Source: Erodium maritimum
Taxonomy: Eukaryota; Streptophyta; Magnoliopsida; Geraniales; Geraniaceae
NCBI GenBank assembly: GCA_963921825.1
Contig: OY997594.1
Coordinates: 4,903,001 to 4,967,000, forward strand
Reading direction: 5' to 3'
DNA: 64,000 bases
The translations under genes and the position numbers were made by a program. A model generated the notes under the pieces. It was not told where the DNA came from. It saw only the letters and a program-made list of their open reading frames with translations, and searched no databases. Positions 34,500 through 46,927 of the stretch are shown here, one piece after another (position 1 is the stretch's first letter; each line of letters starts with the position of its first letter).

Positions 34500-36720
34500 T
34501 CAGATTTAAAGTTTCAACATAGTTTTTATTAAGTTTAAACCAATTTGGTTAAGTGAACGAGGAAGATTACCAGGGCCATGTAAGCTCTCACCAGCCGGCC
34601 TCATGACGAAAATGTCGTTATCATTTATAGGCACCATTCATGTCATCTAGCACAACTCCATCGTTGTTATCATCTTCTTCTCCATCTAGCTCAATGTCTT
34701 AGTCTGGATTATCTCTCGACACTGTCGGGAGAAGAGATCAAACGCGGTTCGTTCTCTCTTCATTGGTTGCGATCGCACACTACCATCCCCTCTTCTTTCT
34801 CTTTCGACGATCACTCTACTGCTACCAGCTGCCACCTTTACCTCCTTCGTCGCCTCCGACGAATACTCGGTCGCCACCCGAGCCGTAGTCTCTACCTCCT
34901 TCGTCTCCTCGAACATTCACTCGACCGCCACTAGTACCGCAACCTCTACCTCTTTCGCCGCCTCTACCTCCTTCGTCGCCTGCATAACGAGCTTGGTTAT
35001 CTAGCTGTGGTGGATCTGTTGTGAACCCACACGCCCGTCGCCACCCTCTGATGACCCAAAGTTCGGCGTCGAGATTGTGACACACTTGATAACTTGGGGC
35101 CTCTGGGCATGGTCGCTCCAATCCCCTCCCCTGGATGAGGACTCTAACACCCATGCGCCGCTCCAACCCCCTCCGCTGGATGGGAACACTGACACCCTAG
35201 ATTGGGTGATTCAGAAAACAACATCACCGTTCTATGATCCTAGTTTAAGGAAGAACAACGAGGTGTGTCAGAAGAGGCATACTCCGTCCTGTCAGGATCG
35301 GGCACAACTCAACCCCATTCTTGGAGCCCCATTTGAATGCTTGACATACTCTCTTATGTCAATCAAGGGTTTCCGCCGAGGGATCAACGTGTTCAATATA
35401 CGACACAGAACCTTCCAAGTTAAGTAAGGAAAAGTACAATATGAATTAGGGCTATGCGACCATTGCCAAGAGAATCTCCCCTCTCAGAAATCACCTGGAA
35501 TTGCCGGGAACTCTTACTACGAGGCTCATGCCTCGAACTCGTTGTTCGGGACTATATCCCGTCATTTCCATTTTCAAATTGTCTTCCATTATGTAATCAC
35601 ACATTATCTTTCATATCAATAGATGTTGATAACCTTATACTAGAAAAACCAATTTATTTTTAGCATGTGGTAACATTTATTGATAATTAAACAAATTACA
35701 GCTTAATATTTTTTCGCTTATAAAAAAACATAAGAGGATAATATGACCATAATTAAATAGCGAAAAAGAACGAAATGAAAGTGTAAGACTTGAGTCGTGA
35801 CTCGTGGGTACCAGACGCTAACCTTATAACAATATACCAAACTAATCCAGTGGTAATCTATCAATGGATTATCTACGTATGCAGTTGCACCAACAATGAC
35901 TTTGGGTGAGCGGATCACCGATGCAGAGGGGTAAGCAGCCACCAATTCGGGAAGGAGAGTCCCATCGAGATAAGAGGACCTTTCGACTCCTGACTAGGTC
36001 TCCTCGAGTGTGGTGGCGATAAGAGTCGCGGGAAAGTACTCACTTGCATCTGACACAGAAACGATGGAGATGGTCTTGGTCAGCAATGGCGGAGAGGCAA
36101 ACAATAGTGGTGGTCGGAGATTGAGCGGGGAAGAGTCGGGACATGGTTGGCCTCCTCGATGACGGGAGTTCCGAACAACAGCAATGAGTGAGTGAGGGAT
36201 CTGAGAAATGGATTCATTGAAGGAGGTCGGGATGGGACGGTGTACCTCATGGTACCGGGCACATCACGTCGGGTGCATGATGCACGACGGGCGTGGGTTC
36301 AAGCACATATGTTCCCAACTGTGTTATGGTGGGTGAGACATAGTCGAGACACAACGGTGAGCAAGGGGAAAGGACAGTCATGGGCGACACCGGCATTGAG
36401 AAAGTAGAGGGGAGAGGCGGACGTTGTCTCATTTTTTTTGGTCGAGTCGGTTTTATAAATTTTCTCAGTGGCACCAGTAGCATGACACGAGGGGTCTCCG
36501 ACGGTGATAAGACATAGGTTGGAACAATATGGTTCCAGGAGGGCGCCACATGTCGAGGGGCAACGCAGTAGTGGTGTTTGAAATCGGCATGGCAGGGGCA
36601 GACAACAAGAGCGGTGCAGAGCAAAGGGCCCTAAGAAGGCAGGCGGCGGAGCGAGAGAGACGAGGCAAACCCTAACGGCACACCATTTTAGCTTGTGGAT
36701 GCATATTCTATAAAAAATGG
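34500..36720. other. Mixed GC-rich and AT-rich sequence, no gene called
   Basis: The 34680-35200 segment has a minus-strand frame rich in Gly, Asp and Arg (34822-35166). It also has a local repeat: CTCCAATCCCCTCCCCTGGATG at about 35116 recurs as CTCCAACCCCCTCCGCTGGATG at about 35161. The 35990-36670 segment is GC-rich with frames on both strands and no domain. The composition resembles the leader parts of the retroposons elsewhere in the window, so decayed elements are likely. I see no element ends. Confidence 0.4.
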
Positions 36721-36733
36721 TTGATATATATTT

Positions 36734-37114
36734 GGGAAAATTTCATTTTAATACCCTGGCAAACTTTTATTTGCAGTTTAATACCCTAGCTTATTTTTTT
36801 GCATTTTAATACCCTGACAAACTATTATTTTCAATTTCATATCCAACCGTTAACTTTCCATCCACAATGGATGGAAAATGGTCATTGTTTATTTAATACC
36901 AAAAACACCCTTCAACCTTCAAAAAAGATTAGGGTATTTTTATGAAAATATTAATAAAAATACAGTTGGGTATCAAAAAGATTTGGATGGAAAGTTAACG
37001 GTTGGGTATGAAACTGAAAATAATAGTTTATCAGGGTATTAAAATACAAAAAATATAAGTTAAGGTATTAAATGTAAATAACAATTTGTCAGGGTATCAA
37101 AATAAAATTGTCCC
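36734..37114. mobile_element. MITE with 9-bp target duplication (8/9)
   Basis: The left end reads GGGAAAATTTCATTTTAATA and the right end reversed GGGACAATTTTATTTTGATA. The arms repeat the pattern TTTTAATACCCTGGCAAACT two or three times and meet at the central words CCGTTAACTTTCCATCC and GATGGAAAGTTAACGG. Flanks TATATATTT (36725-36733) and CATATATTT (37115-37123) match at 8 of 9. It is a Mutator-type, non-coding element. Confidence 0.75.
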
Positions 37115-37123
37115 CATATATTT

Positions 37124-37491
37124 TAAAAATATTTCAATTTTGGACGTGATTAATTTCAGAATAAGTGTGATAAAACATATTTTTTCCAGAATAAGTGTGA
37201 TAAAACATATTTTTTCCTCGAATGACAAGTTGTGCATGACCACTTGTTCACAAAACTCACGTTATTGTGTTTTGTGGCATGTAATTTTTACCTATCTTAT
37301 TAATATAATCAATGAGAAACCTCATAATATCAAAAGAAAAAAAGAGAGTAACTTCTTGTGTGGCATGGCCATTGAGGATTACTATACACCGTTTCCTCTC
37401 TACTCTTTTCATTTTCATTTATACGAGAGAAGCGTGTCCTTACCTTTGAAGATAGTATGTACTTTATAAGATATTGGTGGAAACTAAATTT
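37124..37491. repeat. Dispersed repeat, copy 1
   Basis: This copy contains GTGATAAAACATATTTTTTCC (itself duplicated in tandem at about 37168 and 37196), TTCACAAAACTCACG, GGCATGTAATTTTTACC and TATCTTATTAATATAATC. The same words in the same order occur at about 40930-41080 and 50730-50910. The repeat is also interrupted by the LINE at 37504-39122. It is an old interspersed family of unknown class; it has no coding frame. Confidence 0.6.
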
Positions 37492-37503
37492 TGATCCCGA
37501 CCA

Positions 37504-39122
37504 GCAAAATTTGGTTGGGATCCAAATGATTGGGACCTCTTAAACATCCTGATCACAAATGGCAAAAGCTTCATCAACCACATTTCTTCTCTCTTTTCTG
37601 ATCTTAGGTTCTTTGGGGCCTTTGGCAATTCTGGGCTTCATTGGAATGTAGGGAATGACTGTAGAATAGCATTTTGGGAAGATCAATGGTTACCGGATGT
37701 CACACTGACTCAAGCACAAGTATCAAATGTTGTATTTTCTCAGTACACAGAAAACTAACAAGATACTGAATTTTTGGTTTGAAGATTCTTGGTTACTTGA
37801 ACTCAGAAGAAGGGTTAGAGGCTGGGAGATTAACCATTTTATGGAATTGGCCAACTCACTCAATAGTGTTTCTCTATGTATGATCACATTGCTGATCACT
37901 CTGAAGATATTCATTGGGAAAGAAATTTGTGGCTCCCCAATCTCTTCCCTGAAGTTGGGGCCTTTTCTTGGTCACCTGTATTGGTGGGAATCCCTATTTC
38001 CATCAATGATAATATCTACAACTTTTGTGGAGTGTGCTTTGAAGACTCCACTTATCTGTTTATCTATTGCAAGAGAGTTTGGAAGGTCTGGGAAACAGTA
38101 TTTAATTGGTAAGACATTAACTATTGTATTTCAGGGGAAGTGGTGAATTTAATTTTGCTCATGAGAGGGATTGTGTAAGGGCAATAAGTTGTGGAAAAAT
38201 CTTTTCTCTTTGACCCTCTGGTAAATTTGGCTAACCAGGAACAAGTTAGTGTTCAACAATGTACTGCTCTCTACACAAGAGGTTCTCAATCAGATTAAGC
38301 ACTCCTTTTTACTCTTTGGAGCTCTCTATACACAAGGACTTCTATCCTTTCACATTCTCAATGTGGTCTATTTCTCCCCAAGCCTGCAAGAGATTGGGAA
38401 GAAGAAAAGGTCATCTGATCTGCTGAAGTGATGCAGTGTTCTCAGTTGCACTGCTTTGAATTGGTTGTCTTTTTTGTGTTCTGGTTTTGTGTGACTTTTT
38501 GGTCCTGGGGTTGAGTTTTTGGGGTGGCTGGGTTGGTTTTTTATTTTGAGAGGAGTTGTTGTCTACTTGGGGACATGCTGTGAGTCTTTTCTGGGTGTGT
38601 TTGAATTTTGGGTGCTTGTTTGGTGTTGCATCTCCTCTTACTATGATAGGTACTCTTTTTTGGTCCTATTATTGAGAGGTTTGTGGGTAGTTTTCTTTAG
38701 TGTGTGGGGTAGTTCATGTTAGGTTGGTTGACTTGAAACCGGTTGGTGGATTGAGGGGTTGGGTACTTGGTGTTCACTCAGTAAGAGAGTGTTTTGTCTG
38801 AGTGGTTCTAAATGTCTTGAGGTTACTTGCACCTCAAGGAACCCCGGGTTCTTTTGTGTTTCTGGGTTTATAGGCTTATTCGGTTGGTTTTGAACTTACT
38901 TATAACTCAAAAACCCCTGTTTTCTATATTGGTGTTGTGGTTCTTTAGGTTGGGAAGTTGTAAGATGCTAATACTACTTTAGTTGTGTTTGTTGGTTTGA
39001 GGCTCAACTTTGTGTGCTCTTGATTGTAATTGGCTTTGTTTGAGAGGTTTGCCCTCTTCCTCTAGTCTTTAATTCAAAGTCTAGAGTGATATATAAAATT
39101 ATTTGCCTTTCAAAAAAAAAAA
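37504..39122 (+). mobile_element. 5'-truncated L1-type LINE with 12-bp target duplication
   Basis: The flank TGATCCCGACCA is exact at 37492-37503 and 39123-39134, and the insert ends in an A-run at 39112-39122. The 5' half encodes the end of LINE ORF2: FGAFGNSGLHWNVGNDCRIAF with WEDQWLP, and later CGVCFEDSTYLFIYCKRVWKVWE. This is the zinc-binding domain that follows the reverse transcriptase in plant L1 elements (zf-RVT). The frame is broken by shifts and stops. About 1 kb of 3' untranslated sequence follows, T- and G-rich from about 38430 on. RT and ORF1 are absent, as expected of 5' truncation during insertion. Confidence 0.85.
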
Positions 39123-39134
39123 TGATCCCGACCA

Positions 39135-40920
39135 ATTTCGAATAGATGGTTGCAGATAACCTAACATAAGGTGTTTTCTGAATAGGATGGTGGATGAGTT
39201 GGAGGGCTTGATTTCACTTGTTATGTCTATCCTGTAAGGACGAGTTCAAGAGATAAAGTTATTGATGTTAGATTTAGAGAGGAGTTTTGAGGATTTGATT
39301 TCACTTGTCTATCCTGAAAGGAAAAGTTCAGAGTTAGGATCAGTTCACCAGAATGTAATATGAGGAGTTTTTAATAGGTCGATCTATGAACGGGCACCTT
39401 TTTCTGCCTATCCTCCTCAAGAAGAGCTCGGGTTACGGTTATTGATGTTAGATTTAAAGTCGTTCAATACATTTTAAGATGATTACTCGATAAACCTCAA
39501 TTTTAAATTTAGACTTGTATTTTACACCTTATATGGATGATAATTTTGTGCCAGAGGCCTGCCTTAATTTGAATCATAAGTTCACATGTTAATCAGATAT
39601 TTGTTTCTTGTTATTGATAGATATTATAATTATTAAGGGTATCTTTGTTTCCGTTTTTTTGTTCTTGTATCTGAAAAATCTGATGCTGCGACGGGTCTAC
39701 TGTCCGGTTCGTTCTATTATCAATTTGGGGAGATAAGCTTGATATAATCTTTGTTACCCAACCATTGAGTGGTTCAAGTGACAATTACCACACATGGAAC
39801 TCAAAGTCTATCTTGTACTTCTCACCCCCTTGATTCAGTAGTTCTTCAGGTAGCAACGTTTCCTCATTATCACTATCCATCACCACTCCCCTCAATTTTT
39901 CCTAAATCTCGTCCATACTCCTTATTAACCTTGCTTCTCTCTGTTCGAAAAACGACAGTCACCACCTAACCGGACCTCTCTTGCGTCTGTTTGAAAATGG
40001 CGGTAGAGGGTTTTATTTTTGTGGATGTTGCTTCATCGGGGATAGAGAAGAGATCATCACGACAGGGAATGCTGGTCGGTCGAGGTCGGGCCAAGGAGAG
40101 GCGAAGCGGACTGGTTGTCGGTCCACGACCGTGAGTAACGAGGAGGGTAGTACCGACTCCATCACTACTATCGTTGTTCAGGGAGACGGAGTCAGGGGCC
40201 TCCGGTCATGCTCCATCCGCAACGTCCTGGGGGTGGACGGGGGTGGTAATGGAGGGTGAAGCCCTTCTAAGGGGATGGTGGGACGGGGAGGCTCCGATGG
40301 AATCCCACCCATGATCGAGTGTGTATCCTTCGCTCTACAACGATCGGGGGATCGTAGACATGAACGACTTGGACAAATGGCAGGAGCATGCCTAATCACT
40401 ATACCAAAAAGGCGCATCAGCGACTGAATAAAAATATTGGTCGCTGTTGAAAATTTCAATCGCTATTAGTGGTGTCGTTGGCCCCATTGAGGAAGGTCTC
40501 CGTGATAGGGTACAGGCGACGTGGACGGTGAGAGTTTTGCAGTTGGGAGAGGATGTTCAACAGAGACCATGGAAGGAGTAGAGGCGTTAGGACAATGCAT
40601 CAGGCGCTTAGCGATTCGGGAGGTTGTTATCCCGCCCATAGATATTTGTGGGCGATGGCCTGAATTTTGTGTATACCTTGGCAGCTAGGGTTTTGACTTC
40701 GAGAACGTTCCCTTAATAGGTGCTAGAGGATTGGTTGTCAAAGATTTGGAGGATGTCGAACATTGTGTCCCGGCCCCTGAAAAATAGTACTGTGGACTTC
40801 TTCTTCCAGACGGCCAGGTGAGAGCATGAATCCTTGCCGGGAAGACATGTGCATTTCAAAATCAAAATAATTAACAAGTCCATAAAACCCCTTGTTAACA
40901 CGCTAAAATTTTAAAATCAT
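39135..40920. other. Repetitive sequence with a GC-rich core, no gene called
   Basis: The 39135-39480 part is the interrupted host of the LINE. Phrases in it such as GATTTCACTTGT and GTTATTGATGTTAGATTTA recur at about 39210-39290 and 39440, so it is internally repetitive. Words at 39750-39810 (GAGTGGTTCAAGTGACAATTA, AACTCAAAGTCTATC) recur near 42565 and 50630-50690. The 39980-40660 core is GC-rich with no recognised protein. Confidence 0.4.
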
Positions 40921-40924
40921 ATAT

Positions 40925-41330
40925 TGATTTACCCCTCAAGAATAAACATTATTAAACTTATTCATGCAATGAATAAAATGATAAGTTGTGCATGACAACT
41001 TATTCACAAAACTCACGTCTATTGTATTTGTGGCATGTAATTCTTACCTATCTTGCTAATATAATCAGCGAGTAACTTGATCACTAGTCTACACTCCTTT
41101 TCCTTTCACTCTGAAGTTGAGGCTTCATTTATAGAACTATGACCGTAGGTCTAGAGACGGTATATACTTCTTAAGATAGTGGTGGGAACTAAATTTCCCA
41201 AATAGCTGAACCCGATGGACGGGCCCAGAAAGCTTGATGTGTATCATCGTGCTCTTTACTAGTTTCGAACGGATGGTTGAAGAAAGACCATCTTTAGACC
41301 TACAGTCATATCATGGCTAGTCAACGCTTT
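40925..41330. repeat. Dispersed repeat, copy 2
   Basis: This copy shares GTTGTGCATGACAACTTATTC, CACAAAACTCACGT and GGCATGTAATTCTTACCTATC with copies at 37124 and 50700. It also shares the following stretch (TGGTGGGAACTAAATTT, TTTCGAACGGATGGTTG) with the LINE-interrupted copy at 37480/39140. This shows the repeat unit extends at least 400 bp. Confidence 0.6.
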
Positions 41331-41930
41331 ATGCAAGAAATTGTAGTATGGGAGTATTCACACCATCACGGCTCATCAAATTTGATTGGAGTTCGAACAA
41401 TTCTTCACCCGGGGTGTTGCACCCTCCAACATGATCAACAATGCATCTCTGTCATTCTTCAAAAAATTAAAGGGATTTTAGGATGAGGTGTACGGTTTCT
41501 ATCCCCTTCACACAGTCACATGTAGATGGAGCATCTGTATCATTAACAACTAAATCCAAGCTGTGTACTTTAAAAATAAAATATTGCATAAACCACCTTG
41601 TATTGGCGCTAATTTGGCGGGTTAGATTAATAATGATTTTCCAATCGGGTTAGATTACAAGGTGCTAATTTGGCGGGTTAGATTAATAATGATTTTGCAA
41701 TCGGGTTAGATTAATAATGATTTTCCAATCAGAAGGTCAATTATATATCGTTTCTTTATTAACAAATATTGTAAATACATCTGTCTCTTTTTTTGTTCTT
41801 GCATCTTTTGTATAAGTATTTGTGAATAACTTGATCACTAAAACCAAGTTTTGATACAATATCTTTATTTTACATGCTATAAGAATTCTCACATGGCTGA
41901 CACATCTAATATTTTACTAGATCTACTATC
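41331..41930. other. Spacer with a small local duplication
   Basis: Around 41608-41735 the words GCTAATTTGGCGGGTTAGATT and AATAATGATTTTCCAATC recur two to three times, a tandem duplication with units of about 58 and 40 bp. No gene is visible. Confidence 0.5.
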
Positions 41931-41934
41931 CTGA

Positions 41935-42525
41935 CTATTAATAATTTTTGGATTTCGTTTTTAGTAGCCTAATCGTTTTTTGTGCCACTTCAATACCCTA
42001 AATCTTTGATAATTCTACTTTAGTACCCAACGTCTGATTTTCCATCCAATACTGTTAATTTTCCATCCAATGAACATAAAATGTCCAAAATACCCCTCAT
42101 GTTACATCAGATTTTATTTGTTTAAAAATCAATTTTTGTTTAAAATTTAATTTTTTATTTTTTAAAAAATCAACTTTTATTTTAAAAAACAGTTTTATTT
42201 ATTTTAAAAATCATTTTTATTTTTTAAAATTCATTTTTTATTTAAAAAATAGTTTTATTTATAAAAAATCATTTTAATTTTTTTTTAAAATAGCATATGA
42301 AATTAGGGTTTTAAAGTATTCAAGGGCAGTTTGGGCATTTTTTTCAAAAGACATAGTTATGTGCCTGACACATGGTGATTTTCCATCCAAAAATGGATGG
42401 AAAGTTAACGGTGGGTATTAAAATGAAATAAATGAAGATTTAGGGTACTCATGTGGCACGAAAAACATTTAGGGTACTAAAAACGAAATCCATAAGTTTT
42501 AGGGTACTAAAATGGAATTATCAGT
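41935..42525. mobile_element. Long MITE-like element with AT-rich core
   Basis: The left arm (GGATTTCGTTTTTAGTAGCC, TTTTTTGTGCCACTTCAATA) pairs with the right arm reversed (GGATTTCGTTTTTAGTACCC, TTTTTCGTGCCACATGAGTA). Inner words TTTCCATCCAAT and GGATGGAAAGTTAACGG are mirrored too. The core at about 42110-42290 is nearly all A and T. The ends are only approximate because the right arm extends about 35 bases further than the left. Confidence 0.6.
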
Positions 42526-42729
42526 TCCTCTCAAAAATCCTGATATGATCCTTGTTACCACACCGTCGAGTGATTATCATTACACATTATCTCTCCGCGG
42601 GGCTGGCTCAATGGTTTTCGGAGCCTTAAGCAAAAATTTCGAAAAATAATTTTTTCTTATAAAAAAATTGTACGCTCAATCTTTTATAAGTTTAAGCTTA
42701 AATACATTTCTGGCTTTTACTTCATCTCT

Positions 42730-44802
42730 TTTTGTTTTAATCGGCAAAGCAAATTTAAATTGAAACTGTTCTTTGGAAAGAAGAACAGAGTTGAAAAACA
42801 GGCATACGAGCAATCACAAAAGGATTCTCAACCAAGCATCTCTACAAACAGAGAGAGCAACAAGGAACATATACAACCAAGGAGCACTCAACGCAGTGAG
42901 TATGAGCCAAAGGAAAACAAGGACATGCCCAAAGGAAGAACAAGCAGCAGAAGCTCAAAACCAACAAAATAAGGCATTCACACCAGATTTGACTAATATT
43001 AAGCACCAAGAAGAGCTAAAGGCATTCCAACCTCCCGAGATGCCACCCAACACTTAGCCAAAGCTGGACAACGATCCATCCCCAAGCTTACCAACTCTCA
43101 TCGCTTCGAAGAAGATGATCACTAGCAGACGCCGCCGGCCAACACCAGACGACAAGCCAATCCATCGAAAACAACTGGACCCCCAATATCATACCAATCC
43201 TCTAGAGGCTTCTGAGGGCTGATGCCCAAGGAACTCGTCGTCGGCCAACCCCGAAACACCGGCGAGCCCGACCCACATGGTCGTAAAGGACAGAAGCCCC
43301 AACGAGAAGAGGAAGGAAATGGGAGGGAGAGGAAGAGCCAGCCAATGAAAATGAGCAAGTGTCATACCAGATAGCCCAAACAGCGACAAAGACGCTGAAG
43401 AGAAGCGCCTCCGGCAGATCTAGACGAGACAGCACCACAATGATCCTCAACGAGGAAGTGCGTCCCACAACTGAAACTGGACGTCCACGATCACAAACGA
43501 AAACACAACCCTACTGCAACTTCGCCGAAGGAAAACCCCACCAACAGTACAGAGGCAAAGCGGACCTGCGAGAATCCTCACCAGATAAACTCGTCCCACG
43601 CCAGATCGGGGAAGCCCCGCACCGAAGATGAGGATGAAGACCAACCCTGATTCAGCCGCTCGAACTCAACCCTCTGTTACCGCAATAGAGACGATAACCC
43701 TTATCCGGCCATCACCGAGAAAAGGCCCAGAAGAGGAGGATCGACATTTCTGTCGAGAACGAGGGAGCCGAAGAGGGAGAATTTACCTCCAATGCCCAGA
43801 GCAGCCGAAATTCAAGGCCGACGGCCAAAACCCGAGCTTCCGAACAGTACACGGCAACAACCAAAGATCGATAATTGGAGCTCTCAACCCAACAAACGAC
43901 AAAGGATAGAAAAAGTTGGGGGACAACACCCAGATAACCAGTAGAACTCTAATCCTCAACTAAGTCGATAATCGTCTTACCTGATCTGTGGCGATCTAAT
44001 CCCGATAGGAGAAGAAACACCTCCCACTCCAGAATCGGAAGAAAAAACGACGAAGCTTGACGAAAACAGGGTATAAAGCGCAAAACCGGATCTGCAAAAC
44101 CCGTCAAACCCGACCCGATTACTAACCCGGCCCAGATAAGACCATCCACATAACCGACCCATGACCCAAGATCCATCTCCCAACCCGGCCTGCACCGGCC
44201 CAATCCATATGGCCCAGAATGACCCGGCCCAAGAAGCCTCCAACCCGAAGCCCAACCACACGGCCCAGACCCGGCCTGGACGAATCAACCCTGCCCGACC
44301 CGCAGACGTAATCAAACCAGCCTCTACCCATTTCTTCTGCAGATCCAGTGGACGCCGACGACAAACTTCCGAGCAGCAGCCGTAGCAAGCAGCCCACGAA
44401 CTTAGCCTGCCCACGAACCAAAGCGCTGAGCAGAGACGGACTCCGGCACCGGCGAAGCCATGCAAGAGATCCGTGGAGTTCGCAGAGGCTTCCGGTGAGC
44501 TTTCACGGCTGCAGATCCTCAATCATCCGACGACCAGCGACCAAGAAAACACAGTCAAGATCCCAACAGCAAACGTAGAGGCGAGGAAGGTTCCAAAAGA
44601 AGGGGCAGAACAGGGGAGGGGAGAAGAAATAGAACAGAGGGGGGAAGAGAAGGGAAGAGAAGTAAAGGGGAAGAAGAGGGTCATCACCGGCAAGGTACCT
44701 GGTCGGAGCCGAGGTCGTCGTCGGTGAAGACGAGATCTAGAGAGATGACGGCTAGGGTTTCTTTCTAGAGAGAGTTTTTGTTTGAAGAAGATCCTAAAAT
44801 AT
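42730..44802 (-). mobile_element. RT-less non-LTR retroposon with 15-bp target duplication
   Basis: The flank TTTTACTTCATCTCT is exact at 42715-42729 and 44803-44817. On the minus strand the insert ends GCCGATTAAAACAAAAA at the left edge, a tail like the GCTGATAAA tails elsewhere. The 2073-bp body starts on the minus strand with a gene-leader-like stretch (AGAAACCCTAGCCGTC near 44755) and possible donors. It is GC-rich and has open frames of up to 181 codons (44522-43977) with no recognised domain. No RT, endonuclease or CCHC knuckle is seen. Either it is a non-autonomous LINE derivative whose ORF1 is too diverged to recognise, or a retroposed transcript. Confidence 0.75.
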
Positions 44803-45605
44803 TTTTACTTCATCTCTCTTGTCACTAGCATGCTGGAGGACACCATATTACTATTGTTTCATGATAAACAAAAAGCTTTAATGAAACGTTTATAATCGAA
44901 ATAATTCTGGTCTTACATTTTTTATAGTAGTGTAGGGTGTCTTTTGCTAAAGATAAAATGTTTTTTTTAATAATACAATATGTTAGTCAGTTAGAGCATG
45001 TACAATGGAAATGCTCACTAGTAAGGCTCACTAGTAAGGTTCGTATATTGACTGGACAAAATAGTGGGACTTGAGACTCAGAATAGTGGGTGTTTTGCAA
45101 TGAGAGACTCACTATTGTTAGTGGATGCTGACTGGATGTTGAGTGGTTAATTAATTGATATTTTGCTGTTTTATTTAATTCTTTATCAGAAACAGTTTTA
45201 ATTATTTAAAAAATATATAAATGTGAAAAAAAATATAATCAATGACAAATAAAAAAAAGAAATAAATTTAACACGAATAAAAATGAACTTGAACTTTTAT
45301 TCATCCCCTTTTAATACAACCCCCCAAAAAATACATGCTCAAGAATCATTGTGGTGGTATAGCCGGTGGTGGTTGTTGTCAAAGAGCTTCAAGTTCACCT
45401 TCAAGGGTATTCAAGACTCTTCGAAGTCGGACCTTGCACGACTTGTGCTCTTCCACCTCGTCTTCGGTGAAGTCGGAGGTATCCGTTTGCACCATGGACC
45501 TGTACATGGCGAAGTTTGCTTCCCACTTTTCGGTTAACTTATGTAACAAGCGAGTCCTTTCTAGGTTGTCTTACTGCCTTGAACGTTCCATCTCCGCGAA
45601 GGCAG

Positions 45606-46927
45606 TTATTTGTTTCGTGAAGACGGTCCCCTTCTTTCCTGCCTTCGCTGCCTTCTTTCCTTACGGTCGCGTTTGGCGAGTTGGTTGAGGTGGACTTGCA
45701 TCGACCGAATGGGAGGGGGTGTTTCGCTGAGAGGGACCTCACTCTCCTCGTGAGGGGGACTTGAAGCTGCCCATTCTGGTTGTTGAGACTCGCCACCAAG
45801 AGGTGTGTACTCTTCCCTTGTGCTTGTGGGTGGGGTTGAGCTATAATTCCCGGCCTCATCCAAGCGTTGTCGTTGTTGGCGTTGTTGTTGTTGGCGCTAT
45901 TGTTGGCGGACAGTACCCATGGTGCCTTCCTCGGCAGCGAACTTCTCAACGCCCTCAAGCTCGGTAACCCAATGATCGAGTTCAAAATTTCTTGGGTGCA
46001 CCTTCGGTCTAACTTCCTCCTTTGTATTGGCCCACATTTCCTTCGCATGTCTCATGTGGTCCTCATGGCTCCATCCGCTGTGGTCCTCGGCCTTTGAGGT
46101 CTTCAAATAAACGAGGAACCTGCTTGTCTGCGACTGGCATCTGGCCCAATGTTTCTTGATAGCATTCCACTCGTAGGGGCGGTGTCCTACGGTCGCATTG
46201 AACTTCCTCTCAATAGTGCACCAGAATGTGTTTCCGGATTGTGAGTTTCCCTTAATCGGGTCTCTTATAGTTGAGAGCCAGCAGTCTATGAGGTGTTTGT
46301 CTGCCTCGATGGTCCATGTCCTCCGTTGTTGTGGTGCTGCTCGGGGTCATCGTTGGGAAGGACTGGCAGAGGATGACTACGACAACCTACGGGTGCCGAC
46401 TACGTTGGGTAGTGGGTAATCAGGGTAGTTGTAGAATTGTGGTGGAAGCTGGTAACCTTGTGGCGACATTTGGCAACCTTGTGGCGGCATCTGGTAACCT
46501 TGTGGCGGCATCTGGTATCCTTGTGGCGGCATCTGGTATCCTTGTGGCGGCATCTGGTAACCTTGCGGCGGGAACTGGTAACCTTGTGGGTTGAATTGTT
46601 GTTGACGGAATTGACCTTAGAAATATGAAATTACAAAACTTTGATTACAAAAGTATTTTAAAAAATGATATTAAAACAAATAAATTTGTTTAATGAATTA
46701 AACAACAACAATCAATTACAAAAATGAATTAAAAAAAATACAATAAATGAAACACTTAACGATAGTTTGAAATTACCTGAGCTCGAACCCGATTGCATAT
46801 ATGGCGAGAAAGCGGAGTTCTCACCAGGGTCCGTTAAAATTTCGTGGAAATCCCGTGCTAGTTCGTCGGGGGTGAATCCTACATCGTCACCCGCTGATTA
46901 TGAACGGGTCTCTTCGTCGCCCGACAT
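45606..46927 (-). pseudogene. Decayed Myb/SANT-like ORF1 of the Harbinger element
   Basis: Exon 1 is 46927-46777 (start MSGDEETRS, later DDVGFTPDELARDFHEILTD). It is followed by a GT-AG intron and exon 2 from 46615 to the stop at 45606. Exon 2 opens with seven-residue repeats of the type QGYQMPP. It then reads RTWTIEADKHLIDCWLSTI, ERKFNATVGHRPYEWNAIKK, HWARCQSQTSRFLVYL and KVHPRNFELDHWVTELEGVE. This is the trihelix DNA-binding protein, with its NAM-associated-like C-terminus, that pairs with the Harbinger nuclease and is needed for DNA binding. The C-terminus is basic (KRDRKERRQRRQERR), a likely nuclear localisation signal. About four in-frame stops make it non-functional as it stands; there are no obvious frameshifts. 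Confidence 0.82.
46440..46605 (-). repeat. 21-bp tandem repeat encoding QGYQMPP in the Harbinger ORF
   Basis: Units of CCTTGTGGCGGCATCTGGTA plus one base are repeated about seven times on the plus strand. On the coding strand they give seven-residue Gly-Tyr-Gln-Pro-Pro repeats. Similar low-complexity N-termini occur in Harbinger ORF1 proteins. The units are nearly identical, so expansion was recent relative to the rest of the ORF. Confidence 0.85.

Noticed and set aside
34822-35166. Glycine-rich protein gene on the minus strand
   Set aside because: Low-complexity frame without start context, splice sites or homology; similar GC-rich decay occurs elsewhere in the window.
43977-44522. Host gene encoding a 181-residue protein
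   Set aside because: It lies wholly within a retroposon bounded by an exact 15-bp target duplication and has no recognised domain; kept as part of that element only.
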